Notes: generated by a model not told the origin, from the letters alone. DNA of 64,000 nucleotides from Agrilutibacter niabensis (GCF_042657165.1 NZ_JBHSNJ010000012.1:1364001-1428000); one strand, 5' to 3'. Counted from the first letter of the stretch, positions 49,252 to 57,101 are shown. Program-made: numbers and translations.

Positions 49252-50562
49252 ATGATCACGCGACTGCGGCGCACCTTGCGGATCGTTACCCGGCATCTGT
49301 GGTTCCGCGCAGGCCTGTTCTCGCTCGGCGCGGTGCTCGCCGCGTTGCTGGCCAAGCAGGTGGATGGCTACCTGCCCGGCCGCGTGCCGTTCCCCGTGAG
49401 CATCGAGGCCGTCGCCAGCATCCTGGGCGCCCTGGCCTCCAGCCTGCTCGCGGTGACGATCTTTTCCCTGAGCACGCTGGTGTCGGCGCTTTCGACGGCG
49501 GCGGACGCCGCGACGCCACGCGCGCGGCCGCTGCTGCAGACCGACCGCACTTCGCTCCACGCGCTGTCGACGTTCCTGGGCGCGTTCCTCTTCAGCCTCG
49601 TGGCATTGATGGCGCTGCGCACGGGCTACTACGGCGATCGGGGGCGCTTCGTGCTGTTCCTGGCGACCCTGGTGATGGTCGTCGTCGTGGTCGTGACCTT
49701 GCTGCAATGGATTCATCACGTGTCGCGGCTGGGCGGGCTCATCGAAACGACGTCGCGAGTGGAGGCCGCGACCCACGATGCCCTGGTCGAGCGCGCCAGA
49801 GAGCCCTTCCTCGGCGCCGCCGCGCCGCACCCGGGCGGAATCCCGGACGACGCACGCGCCATCTGCAGCGACGCGGTCGGCTACCTGCAGCACATCGACG
49901 TGGCCGCCTTGCAGACGCTGGCCAACGACGTCGGGGGGAGCGTGCACCTGGTGCGGCTGCCCGGAGCGTTCGTGACCGCGCGCACGCCCGTTGCCTTCGT
50001 CGCCGTGGGCGCGGGCAGCGCGACGGCCACCGATCTCACCCAACGCGTGCGCGACGCCATGACCGTCGACCAGACGCGCGCGTTCGACCAGGACCCGCGC
50101 TTTGGCTTGATCGTCCTGTCGGAGATCGCCAGCCGCGCCCTCTCCCCCGCAGTGAACGACCCGGGTACGGCGATCGACGTGATTGGTCGCTGCGTCCGGC
50201 TGCTGCTGCGCTACCGTCCTGACATCGCTGGCGAGCCCACGTTCCCCGCCGTACACGCGCCGGCACTCGCCCCGCAGGACATGATCGAGGATTGCTTCGG
50301 TCCCATTGCCCGCGACGGCGCCGGCCGGCCCGGTGTCGCCATCCGCCTGCAAAAGGCATTGCAGACCGTGGCCTGCGAGGCCGATCCGGGATTCACCGCG
50401 CCGGCCCTGGCGATGTCCGCGTATGCGCTGGACCAGGCCCGCGGCCGGCTGCCGGACGCGGACCTCGAACGGATCGTCGCCCAAGTGCAGCGCGGGGTGG
50501 AATCGTGGGGAGCGATCGGTCCGTCTTCCGGTAGCGGCAATGAAGACGAAAGAGGCCATTGA
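49252..50562 (+). CDS. DUF2254 family membrane protein
   Basis: 436 residues from ATG 49252. N-terminal region with three or four membrane segments (LWFRAGLFSLGAVLAALLAK; ILGALASSLLAVTIFSLSTL; TFLGAFLFSLVALMALRTGY; FVLFLATLVMVVVVVVTLLQ) followed by a large soluble domain with ALSPAVNDPGTAIDVIGRCV, the most conserved DUF2254 stretch. Length normal for the family. These are inner-membrane proteins of unknown function. Single gene. Confidence 0.88.
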   Translation: MITRLRRTLRIVTRHLWFRAGLFSLGAVLAALLAKQVDGYLPGRVPFPVSIEAVASILGALASSLLAVTIFSLSTLVSALSTAADAATPRARPLLQTDRTSLHALSTFLGAFLFSLVALMALRTGYYGDRGRFVLFLATLVMVVVVVVTLLQWIHHVSRLGGLIETTSRVEAATHDALVERAREPFLGAAAPHPGGIPDDARAICSDAVGYLQHIDVAALQTLANDVGGSVHLVRLPGAFVTARTPVAFVAVGAGSATATDLTQRVRDAMTVDQTRAFDQDPRFGLIVLSEIASRALSPAVNDPGTAIDVIGRCVRLLLRYRPDIAGEPTFPAVHAPALAPQDMIEDCFGPIARDGAGRPGVAIRLQKALQTVACEADPGFTAPALAMSAYALDQARGRLPDADLERIVAQVQRGVESWGAIGPSSGSGNEDERGH

Positions 50563-50586
50563 TTCCCTGCGTCCCCTCCTGGCCGC

Positions 50587-50606
50587 AAAACGGTTCCTGA
50601 CCCCGT
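50587..50606. repeat. GGTCAG-family element, inverted orientation
   Basis: AAAACGGTTCCTGACCCCG then TTTTTATTTTCC. Located between the convergent DUF2254 and HxlR genes, where the hairpin plus T-run could also end transcription. Confidence 0.65.
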
Positions 50607-50617
50607 TTTTATTTTCC

Positions 50618-51334
50618 TCAAGCGCGCCTTGCGAGGCTTCCATCCGCTTGGGTCGTGGCCGGAACGACCGGCTTGATGTGGGCGAACATGCTCCGCGCAT
50701 TCCACGTGGGGAAGGCACGCACGAGCCATGACGGTCCGTGAAGCCTGATGCGCCGGTCGCGGATGGCTTCGGCCCAACTGAGCTGGCCAGCGTGCCACTT
50801 GACGAAGGCTTCGGCTTCCGCGGTGACGTACAGGTCCTCATCCACGCCCGGGTAGGTCTTGCAGATCTCGGTCTCGCCGAATTCGATCAACAGCCAGTAG
50901 CGCTCGGGAGATCGACGACCGGTGAAGTCGAATTGGATGACGACACGTCGATCCGGCAGCCTGTCTCGACGCAGCGCATTGCACATCGACCACAGGGCCA
51001 CGAAGGGATCGAGGTTTTCCGGGGCGATTTCGAGCCAATGCGCGCCCCACTCGCCAAGCGATACGCAGACCTTGAACAGATCATCGCCGGCGGGTGTGAG
51101 TTCGTAGTGGCGCCCGGGACCGGCAGGTTTGGATGTGGAGACCACGATGCCGAGCCGCTCCAGTTCCTTGAGCCGCTGCGAGAGCAAGGTGCGGGAGAGC
51201 CCGGGTGCGCCCGCCAGGATCTCGGTGAAATTTCCGCAGCCCACTGCGAGGTTACGGACGATCACTGGCGTCCAGCGTTCGGCGAATATCTCCGCGCCAC
51301 GTGCGATGGGACAGTACTGGCCATAAGTCCGCAT
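50618..51334 (-). CDS. HxlR-family transcriptional regulator with C-terminal SCP2-like domain
   Basis: 238 residues from ATG 51334. The N-terminal HxlR winged helix starts YGQYCPIARGAEIFAERWTP with the conserved cysteine, then GLSRTLLSQRLKELERLGIV and RHYELTPAGDDLFKV. The C-terminal 120 residues form an SCP2-sterol-transfer-like ligand domain (VVIQFDFTGRRSPERYWLLI, YVTAEAEAFVKWHAGQLSWA). Divergent from the FAD oxidoreductase gene, which it probably regulates. AAGTC-N9-GACTT at 51368-51386 is a possible operator. Confidence 0.85.
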   Translation of the reverse strand: MRTYGQYCPIARGAEIFAERWTPVIVRNLAVGCGNFTEILAGAPGLSRTLLSQRLKELERLGIVVSTSKPAGPGRHYELTPAGDDLFKVCVSLGEWGAHWLEIAPENLDPFVALWSMCNALRRDRLPDRRVVIQFDFTGRRSPERYWLLIEFGETEICKTYPGVDEDLYVTAEAEAFVKWHAGQLSWAEAIRDRRIRLHGPSWLVRAFPTWNARSMFAHIKPVVPATTQADGSLARRA

Positions 51335-51367
51335 GCCGACATCTTCCTCCTCCCCCCGTCGGGTTTG

Positions 51368-51386
51368 AAGTCCAGATTCTTGACTT
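51368..51386. promoter_or_regulatory. Possible HxlR operator between divergent genes
   Basis: Inverted repeat AAGTC-N9-GACTT in the 140-bp gap between the HxlR-type gene and the FAD oxidoreductase gene; TTGACT inside it could be a -35 box. Short arms, so low confidence. Confidence 0.35.
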
Positions 51387-51474
51387 CACAGCCGACGCCT
51401 ATCGTGATGCGATGACGCCCTCGGTGGACGACACCGACCCGCCCGTCGGCCACCTGCGTGCGGAGGCGATGACC

Positions 51475-52872
51475 ATGAACATCGACAGATTCCACGGCCA
51501 GCAGATCACGGCCGACCATCCTGACTACGACAAAGCGCGCGCCCTGTGGAACGGTGCGATCGACCGGCATCCGCGACTGATCGCCCGCTGCAGCGAGATC
51601 GCCGACGTGGTGGCCGCCGTGCGTTTCGCCCGCGACCGCGGCCTTGAGATCGCGATACGCGGCGGTGGCCACAACGTGGCCGGTACTGCGGTATGCGATG
51701 AGGGCATCGTCATCGACCTCTCGGCGATGCGGGCTGTCCGGGTCGACCCTGATCGCGGCACCGCCAGCGTGCAGGGGGGCGCCCTGTGGGGCGATGTCGA
51801 CCAGCAGACCCAGGCCCACGGATTGGCCACCACCGGCGGCATCGTCAGCCACACCGGCGTGGCCGGGCTCACCCTGGGCGGTGGTCTGGGCTGGCTCATG
51901 CGCAAGCACGGTCTCACGATCGACAACCTGCTGGCCGCCGATGTGGTGACCGCCGACGGCGAACGGCTGCGGGCCTCCCAGGACCAGCACCCCGACCTCT
52001 TCTGGGCGTTGCGCGGCGGCGGTGGCAACTTCGGCGTGGTCACTTCGTTCGAATTCCAGCTTCACGCCGTCGGCCCCACCGTCCTGGCCGGCCCCATCCT
52101 CTGGGATGCAGGCGACGCTGGCCAGGTCCTGCGGTTCTATCGCGACTTCGTGCGCGACGCGCCCGACGAACTTGGCACGGTCGTGAGATTCGGCACCGTG
52201 CCGCCGCTGCCTCCCATTCCCCGGGAGTTGCACTGGCGACCGGTCGTGCTGGTGGGCGCCTGCTACGCCGGTCCGGTCGAGGACGCAGAAGCGGCGCTGC
52301 GCCCCCTGCGCGCCTTCGGCCAGCCTCTTCTTGACCTGATTGCGCCCACGCTCTACGTGAATCATCAGAGCGCCGTCGACTCCACTGTCCAGCACGGCTG
52401 GAATTACTACTGGAAGGCGACGTATCTCCCCGAGCTTCGCGACGACCTGATCGATGTGATCGTCGAGCATGCCTTCGCCTGTGCGTCACCGCGCTCGTAC
52501 GCGGTCATGTTCCACCTGGGCGGCGCGGTCGGCCGCGTGGCTGAAGACGCCACCGCATTCGGGAACCGCCAGGTGGCTCACGCCATCACCCTCGACGGGG
52601 TGTGGCAGTCCGGCGAGGACTACGCCGAGCGGGAAATCGCCTGGACACGGCGACTGTTCGCCGCCCTCGATCGCTACCGCACCGGCGTGTATGTCAACTT
52701 CCTCGGTGCCGACGAAGCCCCCGACCGTATCCACGACGCCTACATCACCGGCATCTACGACCGGCTGGAGGACATAAAGACCCGATACGACCCCGACAAC
52801 GTCTTCCACCACAACCAGAACATCCGACCGCGAGCCCAAAAGGGGGCAGGTTCATTGACCGCCGCCCGATAA
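51475..52872 (+). CDS. FAD-linked oxidase with berberine-bridge-type C-terminus
   Basis: 465 residues from ATG 51475, with GGAGG eight bases upstream (ATGs at 51412 and 51469 are in frame but poorly placed). FAD_binding_4 domain: IAIRGGGHNVAGTAVCDEGI carries the histidine that can hold FAD covalently, GGIVSHTGVAGLTLGGGLGW, and LRGGGGNFGVVTSFEF. The C-terminal BBE segment ends YDPDNVFHHNQNIRP, where such proteins normally stop. Here about 13 extra residues (AQKGAGSLTAAR) are coded by an inserted GGTCAG-family element. Substrate unknown; sugars, alkaloid-like or polyphenolic substrates are usual. Confidence 0.88.
   Translation: MNIDRFHGQQITADHPDYDKARALWNGAIDRHPRLIARCSEIADVVAAVRFARDRGLEIAIRGGGHNVAGTAVCDEGIVIDLSAMRAVRVDPDRGTASVQGGALWGDVDQQTQAHGLATTGGIVSHTGVAGLTLGGGLGWLMRKHGLTIDNLLAADVVTADGERLRASQDQHPDLFWALRGGGGNFGVVTSFEFQLHAVGPTVLAGPILWDAGDAGQVLRFYRDFVRDAPDELGTVVRFGTVPPLPPIPRELHWRPVVLVGACYAGPVEDAEAALRPLRAFGQPLLDLIAPTLYVNHQSAVDSTVQHGWNYYWKATYLPELRDDLIDVIVEHAFACASPRSYAVMFHLGGAVGRVAEDATAFGNRQVAHAITLDGVWQSGEDYAEREIAWTRRLFAALDRYRTGVYVNFLGADEAPDRIHDAYITGIYDRLEDIKTRYDPDNVFHHNQNIRPRAQKGAGSLTAAR
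52838..52856. repeat. Variant GGGGGCAGGTTCATT element at the end of the FAD oxidase gene
   Basis: AAAGGGGGCAGGTTCATT, the minus-strand form of the AATGAACCTG-type element with one substitution (also at 55335-55356). It supplies the last codons of the FAD oxidase gene and abuts the RAYT fragment at 52866-52955. Confidence 0.7.
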
Positions 52873-52955
52873 AGCGCGTTGCAGTGGTGACTCGACCATC
52901 GGTATTCCGCTGCTGTCCCCACCATGCCAGCACGGACCGGGTTGAGCTCGATATA
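52866..52955 (-). pseudogene. RAYT transposase fragment
   Basis: About 30 codons reading TYIELNPVRAGMVGTAAEYR then WSSHHCNALYR on the minus strand, the conserved segment of REP-associated tyrosine transposases just after the catalytic region (YIELNPVRAGMV...WSS). The HUH part and the C-terminus are missing. The fragment begins exactly at YIELNP, as does the second remnant at 58401. Confidence 0.75.
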
Positions 52956-52956
52956 C

Positions 52957-52964
52957 GTTAGGGC
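52957..52964. other. Integron-core-like GTTAGGGC
   Basis: GTTAGGGC directly adjoins the first unit of the 22-bp array. Its complement GCCCTAAC begins the attC-like hairpin at 53380, so the pair delimits a cassette-sized segment. The match to the GTTRRRY consensus is imperfect. Confidence 0.4.
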
Positions 52965-53336
52965 GCCTGGGTAGCTCACCAGCTCCTCGCAGTCGGTTCC
53001 ACACCTCCAACGAGTCACCTGTACGCCTCCGCTCGTGGAGCTCTGCACCCCCGGCTTCGCAACCCCGGATGTCCGTTCCCGCACGTTTCCACCTCCGCCG
53101 TCGGATCCCCAGGGCTCCGTGACCGCAGCTCTCCACCTTCGGCCGTGGAGCTCCCTGCCTCCACGGCCGGAGCCATCTACCTGCGCAACCGGGGCTCCCC
53201 ACCTCCGCCATGGAGCTCCCAACATCCGCGGCTACAGCTCTGCGCCTCCGCTCGCGGAGTTCCTCGCCTCCGCGGCCGGAGCCTGGAGGTGACTCATCGG
53301 AGCCCTGCGACCGACTGCATGGAGCTCCCCACCTAC
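52965..53336. repeat. Degenerate tandem array, 17 units of 22 bp (two of 21)
   Basis: Read on the minus strand, units follow GGAGGTGGGGAGCTCC plus six variable bases, without gaps from 53336 to 52965. Fifteen units are 22 bp and two are 21 bp, 372 bp in all. Conservation is strongest in GGAGG and the central GAGCTCC; individual units differ at up to half their positions. The period is not a multiple of three and no frame through it has coding composition. Unlike a CRISPR array, there are no unique spacers between repeats. Confidence 0.8.
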
Positions 53337-53379
53337 GGCATGCACCGCTCCTTGCGTGGGGCCAGGGCTGTCGGCACGC

Positions 53380-53430
53380 GCCCTAACAATTCATTCGAGC
53401 CGAAGCCGCTTCGCGGCTCGGCGTTCGGCA
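53380..53430. other. attC-like hairpin, right half diverged
   Basis: GCCCTAACAATTCATTCGAG starts the element, followed by GCCGA-A-GCCGC-TTC-GCGGC-TCGGC, a stem with one extrahelical adenine as in integron attC sites. The left part has the form of xanthomonad-type attC sequences; the expected right half ending in GTTAGG is not recognisable. No integrase is in the window. Assignment rests on remembered attC sequences. Confidence 0.5.
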
Positions 53431-53511
53431 TCGCCACACCGTCTCGCAGCGCCTTCGCGCCCACCATCGGCGAACGCCACCCCAAGCCGTAGGACACCCC
53501 TCCCCAATCCG

Positions 53512-53532
53512 GTGGGCCAGGGCCCACCCTAC
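53512..53532. repeat. GTAG-type repeat, GTGGGCC subfamily, reversed
   Basis: GTGGGCCAGGGCCCACCC then TAC: a near-perfect palindrome with the GTAG head on the minus strand. The identical element recurs at 54262-54282. Confidence 0.8.
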
Positions 53533-53555
53533 GAATCGCAGCAACTGAGAGAGGC

Positions 53556-53588
53556 GTAGGGCGGGCTCAAGCCCGCCTTACGCGGGTT
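53556..53588. repeat. GTAG-type palindromic repeat
   Basis: GTAGGGCGGGCTCAAGCC followed by CGCCTTACGCGGGTT. Head-to-head with the reversed copy at 53512-53532, giving a REP doublet ahead of the cytochrome b561 gene's 3' end. Confidence 0.85.
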
Positions 53589-53592
53589 CCCC

Positions 53593-54102
53593 TCACCACA
53601 TCCGGCGCAGCACACCGTCACGACGGACGAACTGGTGCCACAACGCGGCGAGCGCGTGCACTGCGATCACGGCATAGAACACGTTGCCGACGGTCTCGTG
53701 CAGCTCCTCCAGCGTTTCGGCCCAGGCTTCCCCCAACACGACCAACGGCGGAAGTTGCCAGGGAGTGAAAGGCACCGGCAATGCGTCGCCTTCCGCCCAC
53801 ACCATCAGCACGCCGAGCAGTGGCTGCACCACCACGAACAGCAGCAGCGCGAGGTGCACCAGCCGCGCCGACCATGCCTCGAGGGCCGAAGCGGGCACCG
53901 GCGCGCGATGCGCCGCCAGCCTCGCCAGCAGTCTCGGCACGAACATCAACAGCAACGCGAGGCCGGCAAGCACATGCCACTGCCCACCGCCGGGGTCCTC
54001 GGCCGATTCGCCGGTTAGGTAGGCGATCGCCACCAGGAGGACGCTGAGCCAGTGGATCCAGCGGACCGACGCGGGATAGCGGAACGGAATCGACATGCCC
54101 AT
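53593..54102 (-). CDS. Cytochrome b561 family protein
   Basis: 169 residues from ATG 54102 (GGAG seven bases upstream; ATG 54096 also possible). Four membrane helices with the usual heme-ligand histidines: RWIHWLSVLL, GGGQWHVLAGLALL, LVHLALLLFVVVQPLLG and VIAVHALAALWHQFVRRD. Two heme b groups are expected. These proteins move electrons from the quinone pool or to superoxide (CybB type). Single gene flanked by GTAG repeats. Confidence 0.88.
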   Translation of the reverse strand: MGMSIPFRYPASVRWIHWLSVLLVAIAYLTGESAEDPGGGQWHVLAGLALLLMFVPRLLARLAAHRAPVPASALEAWSARLVHLALLLFVVVQPLLGVLMVWAEGDALPVPFTPWQLPPLVVLGEAWAETLEELHETVGNVFYAVIAVHALAALWHQFVRRDGVLRRMW

Positions 54103-54261
54103 GCCAGATCTCCGATGGGAAACGGCCCCAGTCTGAACCGGTCGTGCGGCTCCACGTTTGATTCTGGTCAAAGCGGCGACCCATCACGGTGCCGCGGGTC
54201 TTAGCTCGCAGGGTGGGCTCAAGCCCACTTCGTCCACACCTTTCACCCATCCCGCAGAACG

Positions 54262-54282
54262 GTGGGCCAGGGCCCACCCTAC
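54262..54282. repeat. GTAG-type repeat, GTGGGCC subfamily, reversed
   Basis: Identical palindrome to 53512-53532 (GTGGGCCAGGGCCCACCC, TAC). A short GGGTGGGCTCAAGCCCACTT relative lies at 54211-54230. Confidence 0.8.
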
Positions 54283-54315
54283 GCATCATTGCGGCGGGAA
54301 TTTGCACGGGTAGGC

Positions 54316-54348
54316 GTAGGGCGGGCTCAAGCCCGCCTTACACGGGTT
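54316..54348. repeat. GTAG-type palindromic repeat
   Basis: GTAGGGCGGGCTCAAGCC followed by CGCCTTACACGGGTT; head-to-head with the reversed copy at 54262-54282, the same doublet arrangement as at 53512-53588. Confidence 0.85.
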
Positions 54349-54454
54349 GGTTCCCTCCGTCCCCTTTGAATCTGTTTTCCGCCTTACGCGGGTTGTCGAT
54401 TTCCAGCATTCCCGAACGTCGCATAGGCAACTCCGCCTGATAGGAGGTTCGCCC

Positions 54455-55045
54455 ATGGGCCGCATTCTTCTCGACCTCAGCCCCTCCCTCGATGGTTTCA
54501 TCGCCGGCGACGGCGTGTCCGAATCCGCCCCGTTCGGCGACGCCGGCCATCGCCTGCACGCGTGGCTGGGATTCGAAGGCGCCACGCCCGACGCCACCGA
54601 CAACGAAGTTGTATCGCGCATGCTGGCGACGGCCGGCGCCGTGGTGATCGGCCGGCGCATGTTCGACGTGGGCATCGCCCAGTGGGGCGAGGACGGCGCG
54701 TGGGAGCGGCCATGCTTCGTGGTGACCCATCGCCCGCGCGAGGATCTGGTGCGGGGCTCCACGACGTTCTCCTTCGTCACCGACGGCATCCTCGCCGCCC
54801 TCGAACGCGCCCGCGCGACTGCCGGCAAGCGGGACGTAGTGGTCGCCGGCGGCGCGGATATCGCCCGCCAGTGCCTGGCCACCGGCATGGTGGACGAACT
54901 GCGCCTCCACGTGGTGCCCGTGTTGCTCGGCCACGGGACACGCCTGTGGGATGGCGTCCTGCCGCGCCGCGAACTGCGCCTGGCCAGCGTCGAGCCGTCG
55001 GCGAATGCGCTGCACCAGACTTGGGTCGCTTCGCGCCGGGACTGA
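54455..55045 (+). CDS. Dihydrofolate-reductase-like (RibD C-terminal fold) protein
   Basis: 196 residues from ATG 54455, preceded by TAGGAGG. ILLDLSPSLDGFIAGDGVSE, AGAVVIGRRMFDVGIAQWGE, VVVAGGADIARQCLATGMVD and LRLHVVPVLLGHGTRLW match the same family as 32165-32776 but a different subgroup (the HxLxAWL and FSFVTDGILAALERA type). Function not assigned in the family. Confidence 0.85.
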   Translation: MGRILLDLSPSLDGFIAGDGVSESAPFGDAGHRLHAWLGFEGATPDATDNEVVSRMLATAGAVVIGRRMFDVGIAQWGEDGAWERPCFVVTHRPREDLVRGSTTFSFVTDGILAALERARATAGKRDVVVAGGADIARQCLATGMVDELRLHVVPVLLGHGTRLWDGVLPRRELRLASVEPSANALHQTWVASRRD

Positions 55046-55070
55046 GGTCGGGTGGGGACTGATGTCAGGT

Positions 55071-55192
55071 GAAGCGGGGTCAGAGACCGTTTTTGCGAGC
55101 ATCAGAAGACGGGCTCTGACCCGTTTTTTTCGTTTTTCCCGGTCAGGCAATCCCGGCCACAAGCATCAGAAAACGGTCTCTGACCCCGTTTT
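55071..55192. repeat. Cluster of three GGTCAG-family elements
   Basis: 55071-55094 reads GAAGCGGGGTCAGAGACCG + TTTTT; 55108-55130 reads GACGGGCTCTGACCCG + TTTTTTT; 55170-55192 reads AAAACGGTCTCTGACCCCG + TTTT. The second and third are each preceded by AGCATCAGA, so the repeated unit is longer than the palindrome. Confidence 0.8.
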
Positions 55193-55293
55193 GCCAGGAC
55201 GCGGGCACCGAGCCCGCCGCCGGAACGTCCGACGACGATGCGTATTACGCGCAGTTCCAGGTGCCCGACGACTTGGTCTGGTAAGCGCGCAGG
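55193..55293 (+). pseudogene. 101-bp duplicate of the DUF2058 gene 3' end
   Basis: Aligns without gaps to 41456-41556 with five mismatches (about 95% identity): the last 29 codons, TAA stop (55282-55284) and nine bases beyond. It joins directly to a GGTCAG-family element at its left edge. The rest of the gene is absent here. Confidence 0.9.
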
Positions 55294-55592
55294 CCAGACA
55301 CAGCCCGGGGCGATACCGTCAGCTCATCGCCCGGATAAATGAACCTGCCCCCCTTTCTGCTGGCGGGCTTGAGCAAATGGCGGCCTTCGGCCAGATGCGG
55401 GACTTTCACTCAGGGATAACGCTTTCGGCGCATTCATACGCGTCCGGCCATTGCCGCACTTGTTGCGATCAGGCCATTCGCTTCATCCGCGACCGCAAGC
55501 GGGTCGATGCCACAAGCCCTGCCTGCCCGGACGCTCGAACCAACGCTCCGCACCAAGTCCGCGCCAGCAACGCAGAGAAGGGAGATGCCGTG

Positions 55593-57101
55593 ATGACGAT
55601 GAGTTCCGATCGAGTCCCGAGCGTTCGAGGCACTTCGCGCCCGGTCCGCCTTGCAACATGCACACGGCGTTTCGCGGGTCTGGTCGCGTCCGCCGGATTG
55701 GCCTTGATGTTCTCGTCGTGCAACAAGGCCCCTGCTCCGACGGCGGCCAGCCAGGCCAAACCAGAAACCGCCCAGGCCACGCCGGCCGAACTGCGGACGA
55801 TCATCAAGGAGGCCTACACCTACGGCTTCCCGATGGTGGACAGCTACCGCATCCAGTACTCCTATTTCGTCGACCAGGCCAACCCGGAATACAAGGGCGG
55901 GTGGAACGAGGTGCACAACGTGGCCCGCGTTTTCACTCCGCAGGACAAGGCGATCCAGACCCCCAACTCGGATACGCCCTACAGTTTCCTGGGCGCGGAC
56001 CTGCGCGCCGAGCCGCTGGTGATCAGCGTGCCGGCAATTGCTGACCGCTATTACTCGCTGCAGTTCATCGACATGTACACCCACAACTTCGCGTATGTGG
56101 GCAGCCGTGCGACCGGCAGCGAGGCGGGCCACTACCTGCTTGCCGGCCCCAGGTGGCAGGGCACGGCGCCGGAGGGAATCAAGTCCGTGATCCGCTCGGA
56201 GACGGACTTGGCTTTCGTGCTCTACCGCACCCAGCTGTTCGGCGCCGGTGACCTGGCGAACGTCAGGAAGATCCAGGCCCAGTACAAGGCCCAGCCCCTG
56301 TCGCGGTTCGCCGGAACCCCGCCGCCGCCAGCACCCGCCGTGGCGTTCATCAAGCCGTTGTCGGCCGAGGCGCAGAAGACCTCGCCGGAGTTCTTCGGCA
56401 TCCTCAACTTCCTGCTCCAGTTCACTCCAACCCATTCCAGCGAGAAGGCGTTGATGGAGCGCTTCGCCCAGGCCGGCATCGGTGCGGGCAAGCCGTTCGA
56501 TGTCGCCGCGCTTTCGCCGGAGCAGCGCCAGGCGGTGCAGGAGGGCATGGCCGATGCCTGGAAGGCCTTCGCCCAGTACAAGGCCGAGATGATCGACACC
56601 GGCAAGAAGGGCAGCGCCGATGGATTCGGTACGCGCGAGTTCCTCGGCAACGACTACATGATGCGCATGTCGTCGGCGGTGCTCGGCATCTATGGCAACT
56701 CCAAGGAGGAGGCGAACTACCCGGCGTATTTCACCGATTCCGAAGGCAAGCCGCTGGATGGCGCCGCCAACCGCTACACGCTGCGTTTCGAGCCGGGCAA
56801 GCTGCCACCGGTCAACTCGTTCTGGTCGCTGACCATGTACGAGCTGCCGGCCAGCCTGCTGACCGAAAACCCGATCAACCGCTACCTGGTCAATTCGCCC
56901 ATGGAGCCGGATCTCGTCCGCGACGCGGATGGCGGCATCACGCTGTATATCCAGCACGAATCGCCAGGCAAGAAGAAGGAAGCCAACTGGCTGCCGGCAC
57001 CCAAGGGGCCGTTCTTCATGATCATGCGCGAGTACTGGCCCAAGCCCGAAGCCCTGGACGAAACCTGGAAGGCGCCGCCCGCGGTCCGCACGGCGCAGTG
57101 A
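55593..57101 (+). CDS. DUF1254/DUF1214 lipoprotein
   Basis: 502 residues from ATG 55593, with AGGGAG upstream (GTG 55590 and ATG 55599 are alternatives). Lipoprotein-like signal ending LALMFSSC. DUF1254 domain: IIKEAYTYGFPMVDSYRIQY, FTPQDKAIQTPNSDTPYSFL, YYSLQFIDMYTHNFAYVGSR. DUF1214 domain near the C-terminus: NRYTLRFEPGKLPPVNSFWS, LTMYELPASLL, GGITLYIQHESPG. Periplasmic protein of unknown function; the domains are usually found together. Followed by a second DUF1254-type lipoprotein gene 76 bp downstream. Confidence 0.88.
   Translation: MTMSSDRVPSVRGTSRPVRLATCTRRFAGLVASAGLALMFSSCNKAPAPTAASQAKPETAQATPAELRTIIKEAYTYGFPMVDSYRIQYSYFVDQANPEYKGGWNEVHNVARVFTPQDKAIQTPNSDTPYSFLGADLRAEPLVISVPAIADRYYSLQFIDMYTHNFAYVGSRATGSEAGHYLLAGPRWQGTAPEGIKSVIRSETDLAFVLYRTQLFGAGDLANVRKIQAQYKAQPLSRFAGTPPPPAPAVAFIKPLSAEAQKTSPEFFGILNFLLQFTPTHSSEKALMERFAQAGIGAGKPFDVAALSPEQRQAVQEGMADAWKAFAQYKAEMIDTGKKGSADGFGTREFLGNDYMMRMSSAVLGIYGNSKEEANYPAYFTDSEGKPLDGAANRYTLRFEPGKLPPVNSFWSLTMYELPASLLTENPINRYLVNSPMEPDLVRDADGGITLYIQHESPGKKKEANWLPAPKGPFFMIMREYWPKPEALDETWKAPPAVRTAQ

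Larger units (their letters stand above)
54103..54454. other. Repeat-rich intergenic stretch
   Basis: 352 bases holding GTAG-type repeats at 54211-54230, 54262-54282, 54316-54348 and a partial tail at 54379-54395, together with TCCCTCCGTCCCC near 54351. No coding frame. Confidence 0.6.
55046..55592. other. Repeat and gene-debris region
   Basis: 547 bases without an intact gene: three GGTCAG-family elements (55071-55094, 55108-55130, 55170-55192), the DUF2058 gene-end copy at 55193-55293, a variant ATAAATGAACCTGCCCCCCT element at 55335-55356, and an apparently unique stretch from 55360 that presumably holds the promoter of the next gene. Confidence 0.6.

Noticed and set aside
49252..50562. 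Mechanosensitive or voltage-type channel assignment for the DUF2254 protein
   Set aside because: Only the hydrophobic segments suggest it; the conserved NDPGTA block places it in DUF2254, whose role is unknown.
52965..53336. CRISPR array
   Set aside because: Units follow each other without unique spacers, diverge strongly, and no cas gene is in the window.
52965..53336. Coding repeat protein in the array region
   Set aside because: The 22-bp period shifts the frame at each unit, and the open frames across it carry no consistent peptide repeat or start signal.
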